In this document: in pieces, positions 1 to 8,325 of the stretch
Numbering within the stretch: position 1 is the first letter of the stretch
How the letters are laid out: each line of letters begins with the position of its first letter
From: Salinicola endophyticus
GTDB taxonomy: Bacteria; Pseudomonadota; Gammaproteobacteria; Pseudomonadales; Halomonadaceae
DNA length: 64,000 nt
Reading direction: 5' to 3'
Assembly: GCF_003206575.1 (NCBI RefSeq)
Contig: NZ_PZJO01000007.1
Coordinates: 1-64,000, forward strand
Program-made: the position numbers and the translations under genes
The notes under the pieces: generated by a model
The model's database searches: none
The model's input: the letters and a program-made list of their open reading frames with translations, nothing else
What the model was told of the DNA's origin: nothing

Positions 1-115
1 GCGGATATCTCACGCCAGCCGTAGCATATCTCCTACAAACATTTCGTCAGTGATGCGTTATCCTGATCCTCTGATAATCGTCGACCGGCTCGGCCACCGC
101 GATCAGGAAAACCGC

Positions 116-2740
116 ATGCTCAACGATCTCCTCGATACCTTCGACATCGACCTGTCGCAGTCGCAGCGGCTGCTGACCCTCGATATCGCCGGCACCGCCC
201 TCGTGCCCCATCGGCTGGTGGGCGAAGAGCGCCTCAGCGCGCCCTTCACCTATACCCTCGACTGCATCTCCCAGCAGGGCGATATCGAACTCAAGACGCT
301 GATGGCGCAGCCGGCACGGCTGTCGATCCTGCAGGCCGATGGCAGCTACCGCCCGCTGCACGGTCTGGTCAGTGAAGCCGCGCTGCTGGGTGAAGATGGG
401 GGCGTCACCTACTACCAGCTCACCCTGGTGCCGTGGCTCACGATGCTCGGCCTGGGCCGCGACAGCCGCATTTTCCAGGACCGTAGCGTCGTCGATGTGC
501 TCACCGCGGTGTTCGACGACCATGAACTGGCCAAGGGTCGCTACCGCTTCGATCTGCGTCGTGATTACCCGGCGCGCAGCTACTGCGTGCAGTATCGCGA
601 AAGCGATTTGAACTTCGTTAGCCGCCTCTTGGAAGAGGAAGGATTATGGTACTACTTCGAGCATTCGGGGCAGTCATCCGAGGCGGAAGAGGGCCAGAAT
701 AACGCCGCGGAGTCTGGTTTCGACGGCCACCGGCTGGTCATTACCGACGATGTCGATACCACCCAGGCGGTCAGCCCCCAGGCGATCCGCTTCCACCGCC
801 AGGCGGCCACCGAGCGCGAGGATGCGCTGACCCAGTGGGGCGGCGTGCGCACCCAGCAGCCCACCCGGGTCAGCGTGGGTACCTTCGACTACAAGCAGCC
901 CCGGCTTCCCAAGCGCACCGGGCTGGATACCCTGAGCGACCAGGGCAACCTGCCTAAGACCGAGCTCTATGACTATGCCGGCGAGTACTACTACCACGGC
1001 TATGAGCGCGGCGAGCGGCTGACCGAAAACCGTCTCGAATCGCATGAATCCCGCGCCAAGCGCTTCCGTGGCAGCGGCGGCGCACGCCAGCTCCAGGCCG
1101 GGCGCTGGTTCGAGCTTACCCAGCATCCGCTGCACGACACCGGTGGCGAAGAAGAGCGTCAGTTCCTGCTGCTCGGGGTGACCGTGCATGCCGAGAACGC
1201 CCTGCCGGTCTCGGCCCAGCTCCAGGCGCTACCGGGCAGCCTGCAGCCCCAGCTCGACGCCGCCAAGAAGGCGCACGGGCTGGAAGACAAAGGCGATAGC
1301 GACCGTCTCTCCGACTACATGAGTGGCGGCACCGGTCACTTTCTGGTCGATCTCGAGGCCCAACGCCTTAGCCAGCCCTACCGTCACCCGCTGACCCACC
1401 ATCGCCCGGTGATCGGCGGACCCCAGACCGCCACCGTGGTCGGCCCGGCCAATGAGGAGATCCACACCGATCACCTCAACCGGGTACGCGTGCAGTTCCA
1501 CTGGGATCGCCAGGGGCAGAGCGACGAAAACTCCAGCGTCTGGCTGCGGGTCTCCCAACCCAATGCCGGCGCCGGTTGGGGTGGCGTCTTCGTACCGCGT
1601 ATCGGCCAGGAAGTGCTGGTCGACTTTCTCGAAGGGGACGCCGACCGCCCGCTGATCACCGGCCGGGTCTACAACGGCGAGCAGACGCCGGACTGGCACA
1701 GCCACGGCCTGCTCTCCGGGTTCAAGAGCAAGACCTACCGCGGCAGCAAGTACAACGAACTCGTGTTCGACGACGCCACCGACCAGGAACGCGTCCGCCT
1801 CAACTCCGAAGCCGAGAAGAGCCAGCTCAACCTCGGCTACCTGATCCACCAGACTGGCAACACCCGCGGCGCCTTCCGCGGCACCGGGTTCGAACTGCGC
1901 ACCGACGCCTATGGCGCCATCCGCGCCAACCAGGGGCTCTATCTCTCTAGCTGGGGCCAGCTCGGCGCCAGCGGTGACCAGCTCGATTTGACGCCGGCAC
2001 GGCAGCAGCTCGACAGCGCCTACCAGCTCAGCGACAGCCTCAGCCAGAGTGCGGCGGACCACAACGCTGACGCCCTCGACGCGCGCGAGCATCTCAAGCA
2101 GGCGGGCGAAGACGCCGACGATCGCTACGGCACTAGCGAACAGCTTGCGGATGCTGATCAGAGCAATGCCCGTGGCGCCACCGACAGCGGCGGCCGCGGC
2201 GAAGCGGCACGCATGAAAGCGCCCTGGTTGCATATGGCCTCGCCCGCCGGCATCACGATGAGCACGCCGGAATCGACCCACCTGGCCCAGGGCAGATCGC
2301 TGAGTGTCTCCAGCGGCGAGGACGTCAACGTCGCCACCGGCAAGAGTCTGGTCGCCTCGATTTCCGAGAAGCTCTCGCTGTTCGTCTACCGTGCCGGCAT
2401 GAAGCTGTTCGCCGCCCGCGGCAAGGTCGAATTGCAGGCGCAGGATGGCGAAATGGCCTTCACCGCGGAGAAAGGCGTCCAGGTGACCTCCACCGAAGGC
2501 CGTATCGAAGTCCAGGCCGAGAACGGCATCCTGCTACAGAGCGGCGGCGGTTATATCCGCATCGAAGGCGGCAATATCGAAGTGCACTGCCCAGGTGCTG
2601 CGGACTTCAAGGGGGCACAGCACAACTTCGGTGGGCCGACGAGTCTCCAGGTTCCGCTCGATGCGCTGCCGCGTGAACCGCTCTGCTACTCATGCCTGCT
2701 GGAAGCCGCTGAGAAGGGGGCGACGTATCTGCGTCGATGA
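116..2740 (+). CDS. vgrG: Type VI secretion spike protein VgrG
   Basis: VgrG trimers form the membrane-puncturing spike of the type VI secretion system and carry effectors. The protein is about 874 residues. An N-terminal gp27/phage-base-plate domain begins at MLNDLLDTF, a gp5-like OB-fold lies in the middle (HLNRVRVQFHWDR), and a DUF2345-type beta-helix follows (near residues 690-830, rich in short GxxxVxA strands), ending in a roughly 30-residue tail that may dock the adaptor. I prefer the ATG at 116 because AGGA lies 8 bases upstream; an in-frame ATG at 50 would add 22 residues unlike VgrG. The adaptor, toxin and immunity genes follow directly, so this is an orphan vgrG island. No other T6SS structural genes are in the window. 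Confidence 0.95.
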   Translation: MLNDLLDTFDIDLSQSQRLLTLDIAGTALVPHRLVGEERLSAPFTYTLDCISQQGDIELKTLMAQPARLSILQADGSYRPLHGLVSEAALLGEDGGVTYYQLTLVPWLTMLGLGRDSRIFQDRSVVDVLTAVFDDHELAKGRYRFDLRRDYPARSYCVQYRESDLNFVSRLLEEEGLWYYFEHSGQSSEAEEGQNNAAESGFDGHRLVITDDVDTTQAVSPQAIRFHRQAATEREDALTQWGGVRTQQPTRVSVGTFDYKQPRLPKRTGLDTLSDQGNLPKTELYDYAGEYYYHGYERGERLTENRLESHESRAKRFRGSGGARQLQAGRWFELTQHPLHDTGGEEERQFLLLGVTVHAENALPVSAQLQALPGSLQPQLDAAKKAHGLEDKGDSDRLSDYMSGGTGHFLVDLEAQRLSQPYRHPLTHHRPVIGGPQTATVVGPANEEIHTDHLNRVRVQFHWDRQGQSDENSSVWLRVSQPNAGAGWGGVFVPRIGQEVLVDFLEGDADRPLITGRVYNGEQTPDWHSHGLLSGFKSKTYRGSKYNELVFDDATDQERVRLNSEAEKSQLNLGYLIHQTGNTRGAFRGTGFELRTDAYGAIRANQGLYLSSWGQLGASGDQLDLTPARQQLDSAYQLSDSLSQSAADHNADALDAREHLKQAGEDADDRYGTSEQLADADQSNARGATDSGGRGEAARMKAPWLHMASPAGITMSTPESTHLAQGRSLSVSSGEDVNVATGKSLVASISEKLSLFVYRAGMKLFAARGKVELQAQDGEMAFTAEKGVQVTSTEGRIEVQAENGILLQSGGGYIRIEGGNIEVHCPGAADFKGAQHNFGGPTSLQVPLDALPREPLCYSCLLEAAEKGATYLRR

Positions 2741-2746
2741 TGCCCG

Positions 2747-3289
2747 ATGAACGATGTAAGTCTCGAAAAAGCCGACGCGCGGCTGCAGCACCTATTCGAG
2801 CAGGCTGACGAAGAAGCGCTCATTGGCTATCTGCTGATCGACCTGTCGATCGACCGGCGAACGCAGGACACCGTCTTGCCGATCCATCGCCGCGGCGGCT
2901 CGCGCAGCCTGTTTCAAAACACGCCCGAACAGAGTTTCTCCGCCATTGCGCCCCATCTGGTGCCCTTGAATGGCCTGCGCGATGCCGAACTCGCCACGCT
3001 GATCGAACAAGACCGGGAGATGGCTGCCTTCAGTTGGCTATGGGTCGACGAGGGCGCGAAAAACGATCTTTTCCCTCATCTGCAAAAGCAGCTCGACATG
3101 CGCTTGCCCGATGGTGGCCTCGCCCTGCTGCGCTACTACGACCCAAGGGTTTTCACCAGGCTGATGCAACTGCTGGACGAGGATCAGCGGCACACGCTGT
3201 TCGGCCCCATTCGCTACTGGAGTGTTCGTGTCATGAACGAGCGGCAGGTATTTCAACCCGCTGGCGAAGTACAGGAAGCGACATCATGA
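2747..3289 (+). CDS. DUF4123 T6SS effector adaptor/chaperone
   Basis: DUF4123 proteins (Tap/TEC) load a specific effector onto its cognate VgrG and are not themselves secreted. This 180-residue protein has the family's usual length and features: the LLIDLSIDRRTQDTVLP start, a central SWLWVD stretch and the typical LLRYYDPRVF motif near residue 130. It starts 7 bases after vgrG and its stop overlaps the next start (ATGA), indicating translational coupling. By family knowledge and gene order its cargo is the Tox-REase-5 toxin two genes downstream. Confidence 0.88.
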   Translation: MNDVSLEKADARLQHLFEQADEEALIGYLLIDLSIDRRTQDTVLPIHRRGGSRSLFQNTPEQSFSAIAPHLVPLNGLRDAELATLIEQDREMAAFSWLWVDEGAKNDLFPHLQKQLDMRLPDGGLALLRYYDPRVFTRLMQLLDEDQRHTLFGPIRYWSVRVMNERQVFQPAGEVQEATS

Positions 3290-3648
3290 TCGAACTGACA
3301 CCGGATCAGGAGCGACGGCTGCGCCAACCCGAGCGACAGGCGATGATCGATGAGGCGATAGCGTTTCTGCAATCGCGCCTACCCACGCTCTATCAGCAAC
3401 AGACGCCGCAGGCACATGCCAAGGTCCTGGGCCAGGGTTACGACCGCGCCACCGGCTTTGGCATGACGCGCAAAGAGCTGATTCACAAGTACATGCTCTA
3501 TGGTCTGAGTGCCCCGGCGTTGATCGAAGGCGAGGCAGTCACTCGCTATTTCCGGGAGAGTGAGCAGTCGCCCGACCTGCTCGCCCAGGACCTGCTGGCA
3601 TTGATCGAGATGCCCCCAGCCAGTACCACCCACCAAGGAGGTGATTGA
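3286..3648 (+). CDS. Small T6SS effector-associated protein (possible co-chaperone)
   Basis: A 120-residue, mostly helical, charged protein with no signal peptide or membrane segment. The ATG at 3286 overlaps the adaptor stop, and the gene's own stop overlaps the toxin start (TGATG), so adaptor, this protein and toxin form one translationally coupled unit. I do not recognise a domain with certainty. In Pseudomonas aeruginosa the Tox-REase-5 effector TseT is, as I recall, encoded just after a DUF4123 chaperone (TecT) and a small co-chaperone (co-TecT). This gene occupies the co-TecT position, so a co-chaperone role is inferred from order, not from sequence. Confidence 0.75.
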   Translation: MIELTPDQERRLRQPERQAMIDEAIAFLQSRLPTLYQQQTPQAHAKVLGQGYDRATGFGMTRKELIHKYMLYGLSAPALIEGEAVTRYFRESEQSPDLLAQDLLALIEMPPASTTHQGGD

Positions 3649-4439
3649 TGGTATTTCCCCTTGTGATTCTCGGAGGATACGAGGCACTGATGCTGCTGGG
3701 TGTCGTTGGTGCCGGCACGGCAGCCGCCACGATCGAATCGCAGACCGGTGCCTTCTCCAAGGCCGGCAGCGCCATGGCAGAGGCCGGCAAGGAAGTGTTG
3801 ACCACCGCGGTGGATTACAACCTCGCGATCACGCGTGAGGCGCTCACCGCGGTCGGTGTGCTGGAGGACTCGGCCTCAGAAAGCGGCAGCAACACTCGCT
3901 CGCGCCCGGTCGCGGGTGAGGTCAGCGATACCGACACCAACGAGGAGTGCAACGACTGTGAACCCCGAAAAAGAGGAAGCACATTCGTTGCAGGTCGGCG
4001 ATTCGAAACGGGGGACGGACGTTGGCCCGAATACCAGTTGAAGATCGCCAATATGGGCGGCGGACCAACCTTTGCTATCGTGGGGCCCAACCGGATCGAG
4101 GAGTGGCGATTCAGCGGCGTCGATTTCGATGGATTTTGGTCAGCCAGTTGCACGCTGGTCGAGGCTAAGTATGGCTACCGGCAGTTTCTGGAGCAGGATC
4201 TGGATGGGGAGTGGGGGCCACGAGAAATTGTCAATAGCAGTGGACAGCGGTTGGATTTCATGTCGAAGACGTTTGACAAATTTACAAGCCAGGCTGATCG
4301 ACAGCACAAAACGATAGAAAGCAATATGCCTCCTGCCAGCCTGACTTGGTACTTTTCGGACAATATAGTACGGGATTATGTTTCTGAGCTGTTCGAGGAT
4401 AGAGAGTTACCAGTACCCTGCATCTACGAATCGCCGTGA
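3648..4439 (+). CDS. T6SS nuclease effector, Tox-REase-5 domain
   Basis: A 263-residue predicted DNA-degrading toxin. The N-terminal 25 residues are hydrophobic (VILGGYEALMLLGVVGAG), followed by a helical linker, a CxxC pair (ECNDCEP, near residue 103) and a restriction-endonuclease-fold domain. The domain shows the D-x(n)-E-x-K active-site pattern FDGFW...LVEAKYGY (residues about 160-180) typical of Tox-REase-5. The ATG at 3648 is chosen because AAGGAGGTGATTG, nearly perfectly complementary to the 16S 3' end, lies just before it. The immunity gene follows after 24 bases. Residues from about 43 onward are repeated in a second copy 1483 bp downstream. Base composition falls towards the 3' end, consistent with an exchanged segment. 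Confidence 0.87.
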   Translation: MVFPLVILGGYEALMLLGVVGAGTAAATIESQTGAFSKAGSAMAEAGKEVLTTAVDYNLAITREALTAVGVLEDSASESGSNTRSRPVAGEVSDTDTNEECNDCEPRKRGSTFVAGRRFETGDGRWPEYQLKIANMGGGPTFAIVGPNRIEEWRFSGVDFDGFWSASCTLVEAKYGYRQFLEQDLDGEWGPREIVNSSGQRLDFMSKTFDKFTSQADRQHKTIESNMPPASLTWYFSDNIVRDYVSELFEDRELPVPCIYESP

Positions 4440-4463
4440 TCAAATAAAAGGAGAAATTGAAAA

Positions 4464-5180
4464 ATGAGCTATTCCGGTGCAGTACTGAGATTCATGATTC
4501 CGCCTGCCGTAGCACCGATGGCAGCGGAGGCTGTCTATGATCAATGGATCAGCATGCTCGATGCGATCAGCCAGGAAGACCCGGTGTTCAGCCATTGGCG
4601 CTATGCCTATGGTGAACAAGGTATATCCATTGATGTCCATGAAAAAACTCGGGTCGTCAAGGATGCTATCAAGTCGGTGAGAGAGTTTGAACGCGGTTAT
4701 AACGGAATGGGCTTGATATCATTTGCATGTCGAGGCAACTTTAGCGTCGAGGAAAGGAAATGCCACTACACTGAGAACGGCTTTTCTTGGGGAGGAGAGG
4801 GTTCAGGAGTTTTTTCGTTAAGAAACACGCGACTCAAACAGACTGCCTGGCCGAATTACTGGCAGGTCTTTGCCAATTGCCTGCGACATTTGTCCGACAT
4901 TATGCCGCCCCAATGGGCTGACGTAGCCCCCCGTCGCTATCGTCCTCATGCTGCCTTCCCTCATCGCATGTGGGTCGGCTGGATGGCACTGGTGCCGGAT
5001 GTCGATCTGAGCAACGAGATGCCCTTTGTCGCCCTGGCCGAGTATCTGCCGGGTATCGGCACCCTGATCGTGACCACCAAAGAGCCGTTCGATCCCGAGA
5101 ACGAAGAGCACATCAAACTGGCCCGAGCGACCGAGGTGTTTCTGGCCGATAGAGAGCTGTTGCCAGAACGAGGCGTTTGA
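4464..5180 (+). CDS. Immunity protein for Tox-REase-5 toxin (Imm52-like)
   Basis: A 238-residue soluble protein directly behind the toxin, with a good ribosome binding site (AAGGAG). The position and the conserved hydrophobic pattern (YSGAVLRFMIPP start, WVGWMALVP in the C-terminal half) fit the immunity family usually paired with Tox-REase-5 (Imm52 is my best guess, from memory). It should bind and block the neighbouring nuclease. The N-terminal 130 residues diverge from the second copy downstream, while the C-terminal 90 are nearly identical. This suggests the N-terminal part determines which toxin is recognised. Confidence 0.75.
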   Translation: MSYSGAVLRFMIPPAVAPMAAEAVYDQWISMLDAISQEDPVFSHWRYAYGEQGISIDVHEKTRVVKDAIKSVREFERGYNGMGLISFACRGNFSVEERKCHYTENGFSWGGEGSGVFSLRNTRLKQTAWPNYWQVFANCLRHLSDIMPPQWADVAPRRYRPHAAFPHRMWVGWMALVPDVDLSNEMPFVALAEYLPGIGTLIVTTKEPFDPENEEHIKLARATEVFLADRELLPERGV

Positions 5181-5256
5181 TCGGTTTTAGCCCCACGAAT
5201 CTGTCTGCCCTATCCGCGAGTATCCAAGACCTCATCCCTCAAAAGCCGGCAGCGCC

Positions 5257-5922
5257 ATGGCGGAGGTCGGCAAGGAAGTCCTGACCTCCGCGGTGGATGA
5301 CAACCTCGCAATCACGCGCGAGGCGCTTACCGCGGTCGGTGTACTGAACGACACGGCCTCAGAAAGCGGCAGCGACACGCGCTCACGGCCGGTCGCGGGT
5401 GAGGTCAGCGATACCGACACCAACGAGGACTGCAACGACTGTGAACCCCGAAAAAGAGGAAGCACATTCATTGCAGGCCGGCGATTCGAAACGGGGGACG
5501 GGCGTTGGCCCGAATACCAGTTGAAGATCGCCAATATGGGCGGCGGACCGACCTTTGCTATCGTGGGGCCCAACCGGATCGAGGAGTGGCGATTCAGCGG
5601 CGTCGATTTCGATGGATTTTGGTCGGCTAGTTGCACGCTGGTCGAGGCCAAGTATGGCTACCGGCAATTTCTGGAGCAGGATTGGTTAGGTCGCTGGCAG
5701 CCCAGGGAAATTGTCAATAGCCAAGGGAAACAGCTGGATTTTATGTCGAAAGCAATAAAGGGCTTTCCCACTCAAGCAAGCCAACAATACGACACCATCA
5801 AGGGCAATACTCCGCCAGCCCAGCTATCCTGGTATTTTTCGGATGAAGTGGTGAGAAATTATGTCGAGGAGCAGTTCAATGACAGATTTTTGCCTGTTCC
5901 GTGCGTCTACGAATCTTTTTAA
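5257..5922 (+). CDS. Orphan Tox-REase-5 toxin module lacking the N-terminal region
   Basis: A 221-residue copy of the upstream toxin that begins at the equivalent of its residue 43, so the hydrophobic N-terminal segment is missing. There is no Shine-Dalgarno before the ATG at 5257, and the reading frame is open upstream only to a TAG at 5188-5190. It is therefore probably poorly translated or silent. The CxxC pair and the FDGFW...EAKYGY active-site motif are intact. The last 80 residues differ from copy 1 (for example LGRWQPREIVNSQGKQ). By analogy with orphan Rhs/CdiA C-termini it may be a displaced older toxin kept as a recombination donor. Confidence 0.75.
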   Translation: MAEVGKEVLTSAVDDNLAITREALTAVGVLNDTASESGSDTRSRPVAGEVSDTDTNEDCNDCEPRKRGSTFIAGRRFETGDGRWPEYQLKIANMGGGPTFAIVGPNRIEEWRFSGVDFDGFWSASCTLVEAKYGYRQFLEQDWLGRWQPREIVNSQGKQLDFMSKAIKGFPTQASQQYDTIKGNTPPAQLSWYFSDEVVRNYVEEQFNDRFLPVPCVYESF

Positions 5923-5946
5923 TCTCATTGACGGAGAGAGCATTAT

Positions 5947-6663
5947 ATGAGTTACGCCGGATCGGTACTGCGTTTTATGATCCCTCCCGTCAAGGAACCA
6001 ATGACAGCGGAAGTCGTCTATGACCATTGGATTGCCATGCTTGATGCGATCAACCAGGAAGACCTGGTGCTGAGTCAGTGGCGCTATGCTGATGATGATC
6101 GCGGGGTATTACTGGACGTACACGAACGAGCCAGGGTTGTTCAGCTTGCCATCAGCGATGTTCGCCAATTCAACCATAACTATAAAGGAGTGGGTCTTAT
6201 ATCATTCACCTCCTACGGAAATTTCAGCATGGAGGAAAAAAAATATCACTATACCGAGAACGGCTTTTCTTGGGGCGGGGGAGGCTCGGGAGCTTTCTTT
6301 ATAGATACTGGACTGCTCAAACAAACCGACTGGCCAAATTACTGGCAGGTCTTTGCCAACTGCTTACGACATCTGGCCGGCGTCATTCCACCCCAGTGGG
6401 CAGACGTAGCCCCTCGCCGCTATCGTCCTCATGCTGCCTTCCCTCATCGCATGTGGGTCGGCTGGATGGCCCTGGTGCCGGATGTCGATCTGAGCAACGA
6501 GATGCCCTTTGTCGCGCTCGCCGAGTATCTGCCGGGTATCGGCACCCTGATCGTGACCACCAAAGAGCCGTTCGACCCGGACAATGAGGAACATATCAAA
6601 CTGGCTCGGGCGACAGAGGTGTTTCTGGCCGATAGAGGTCTGCTGCCAGAACGAGGAGTTTGA
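5947..6663 (+). CDS. Second Imm52-like immunity protein
   Basis: A 238-residue paralogue of the immunity gene at 4464, the same length, starting 24 bases after the orphan toxin with a GGAGAG ribosome binding site. Its first 130 residues are clearly diverged from copy 1, but from QWADVAPRRY to the end only a few residues differ. It would protect against the variant carried by the orphan toxin, including toxin delivered by neighbours that still use it. The 190 bp that follow, up to dgt, contain nothing I recognise. Confidence 0.72.
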   Translation: MSYAGSVLRFMIPPVKEPMTAEVVYDHWIAMLDAINQEDLVLSQWRYADDDRGVLLDVHERARVVQLAISDVRQFNHNYKGVGLISFTSYGNFSMEEKKYHYTENGFSWGGGGSGAFFIDTGLLKQTDWPNYWQVFANCLRHLAGVIPPQWADVAPRRYRPHAAFPHRMWVGWMALVPDVDLSNEMPFVALAEYLPGIGTLIVTTKEPFDPDNEEHIKLARATEVFLADRGLLPERGV

Positions 6664-6855
6664 TCGGTTTTGGCGGCATCAAACCGGTCTGTGCAAAACA
6701 CATGGACCGGCCACTCTCTCCTCGGCACCAGCGGCGAGTCTATCGACATCGTCGAGCAGAAGCCAGCCACGTGGAGCAGACAAAGCCCAGTAGGACGGCG
6801 GCGGTTCTCGCCGCTGCCTTATCGAGTTTCCAGCAGGCTGCCTACATCGCCCACC

Positions 6856-8190
6856 TCAATCCCCCTTGAGGCGGCCGCCCATCTCCTGGGCGAGTTCGAC
6901 CGCGTAGTGGTCGGTCATGCCACCGATGAAGTCGAGCATGCGGCGGTAGCTGGCGTAGAGCGACCAGGAGGGTTTGGGGGTGTTCTCACCGATCAGCGCC
7001 AGCACGCGCTGGTGCTTGAAGGATGACTGGCCGGTGTGGTGCAGCTCGTGGGCGGCGCCGATGAAGGCTTCGAGCAGGATGCCCAGGGTGGTGTAGGCGC
7101 CGATCTCCAGCTTGGCCTTGCGCTCGTTCTGGAAGATGCGCTCGCGCGCGAGCTGCTTGGCCGCGGCCACGCCCCAGGCCAGGTCCGGGTGGCACAGTTC
7201 GAGCAGGTCGTCGGTCAGGGTGCCGTTAAGCAGCGCCTGCTCGTGCTGGACGAACACATCGCCGACCTCGTTGACCGCGCGCTCCATCGCCGCTCCGCGC
7301 AGGGCAGCGATACGGCGGCGCTGGGAGACCCCCCCCTCCTGCATCCCCGGATATCCCTTGGGCGGCTCTCCGGCGATCTGCAGCAGCACTTCCGCGACTT
7401 CATCGAAGCGCAGAATGCCCATCTCCAGGCCATCTTCCAGGTCGAGCAGCGCATAGCAGATGTCGTCGGCAGCCTCGACCAGATAGGCCAGTGGGTGGCG
7501 GCACCATTTGGAGTCGCCGGCCGGCTTCATGCCGAGACGATCGACCACCTCGGCCAGCAGAGCTTTCTCCGACTGGTAGCAGCCGAACTTGCCCATCTTG
7601 CCGCCGTGCTCGACCGTCCACGGATACTTGAGCAGCGTACCCAGGGTCGCCGCCGAGAGCCGCATGCCGCCGCGGAACTGGTTGTATTCGATCTGGGTGA
7701 CGATGCGAAAGCCCTGCGCGTTGCCTTCGTAGGTGAGCAGGTCAGCACGCTCGGCCTCGTCCAGCCCATCGAGCAAACCGCCGCCCTGCTGCTCGGTCCA
7801 CTTGAACCAGTCGCGGATGGCGTACTCGCCGGCATGGCCGAACGGCGGGTTGCCGATATCGTGCCCCAGACAGGCCGCCTGCACGATCACCCCCAGATCT
7901 GCCGGGCTGACCCACTCGGGCAGACGCTCGCGTAGCTGTTCGCCGACGATCATGCCCAGGCTGCGGCCGACGCAGCCCACCTCCAGCGAGTGAGTCAACC
8001 GGGTGTGGATATGATCGTTGTCGGTGAGCGGGTGCACCTGGGTCTTGCGCCCCAGACGCCGGAAAGAACCGGAGAAGACGATGCGGTCGAAGTCCTTGTG
8101 GAAAGGACTACGCCCCACCTCACCACGTGAGGTGCGGGCGTCGTGCAGGCGCACGGGGTCGAGCAGGCGCTCCCAGTGCATGGCGGTCAT
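6856..8190 (-). CDS. dgt: dGTP triphosphohydrolase-like HD-domain protein
   Basis: It hydrolyses dNTPs to the deoxynucleoside and triphosphate, lowering or balancing dNTP pools. The 444-residue length fits the short class of Dgt proteins. The HD-domain metal ligands are visible as THSLEVG near residue 66 and CLGHDIGNPPFGHAGE near residues 107-122, with the preceding FRRLGRKTQV motif that contacts substrate. The start at 8190 has GGGAG 7 bases upstream; an ATG 9 bases further in is possible. It is transcribed alone, convergent with the immunity gene. Confidence 0.93.
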   Translation of the reverse strand: MTAMHWERLLDPVRLHDARTSRGEVGRSPFHKDFDRIVFSGSFRRLGRKTQVHPLTDNDHIHTRLTHSLEVGCVGRSLGMIVGEQLRERLPEWVSPADLGVIVQAACLGHDIGNPPFGHAGEYAIRDWFKWTEQQGGGLLDGLDEAERADLLTYEGNAQGFRIVTQIEYNQFRGGMRLSAATLGTLLKYPWTVEHGGKMGKFGCYQSEKALLAEVVDRLGMKPAGDSKWCRHPLAYLVEAADDICYALLDLEDGLEMGILRFDEVAEVLLQIAGEPPKGYPGMQEGGVSQRRRIAALRGAAMERAVNEVGDVFVQHEQALLNGTLTDDLLELCHPDLAWGVAAAKQLARERIFQNERKAKLEIGAYTTLGILLEAFIGAAHELHHTGQSSFKHQRVLALIGENTPKPSWSLYASYRRMLDFIGGMTDHYAVELAQEMGGRLKGD

Positions 8191-8325
8191 CGGTGTCTCC
8201 CGTTGTGCGGCATCGTGTGAGAGCGGCCTAGGCGGCGTACGAAACTAGCATGCCGCCACGCGGCGGCGAAGCCAAGCCGGCCGCGTTGTTGGCATCAGCC
8301 ACTGGGCGTCAGGCATCGAGTGCCT

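Larger units (their letters stand above)
3762..6671 (+). repeat. Tandem duplication of a toxin/immunity unit (period 1483 bp)
   Basis: Unit A covers 3762-5188 and unit B 5245-6671, both 1427 bp, with a 56-bp junction. Starts and stops of toxin and immunity genes are all offset by exactly 1483, so there is no net insertion or deletion. Identity is near-complete from the unit start to about 4199/5682 and again from about 4921/6404 to the unit end. The block between them, spanning the toxin 3' end and immunity 5' end, is strongly diverged. The unit starts at a shared GCCGGCAGCGCCATGGC and ends at TTTGATCGGTTTT. Confidence 0.92.

Noticed and set aside
1-115. Part of a larger T6SS structural cluster
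   Set aside because: Only 115 bp precede vgrG in the window and they show no gene; nothing can be said about what lies further left.
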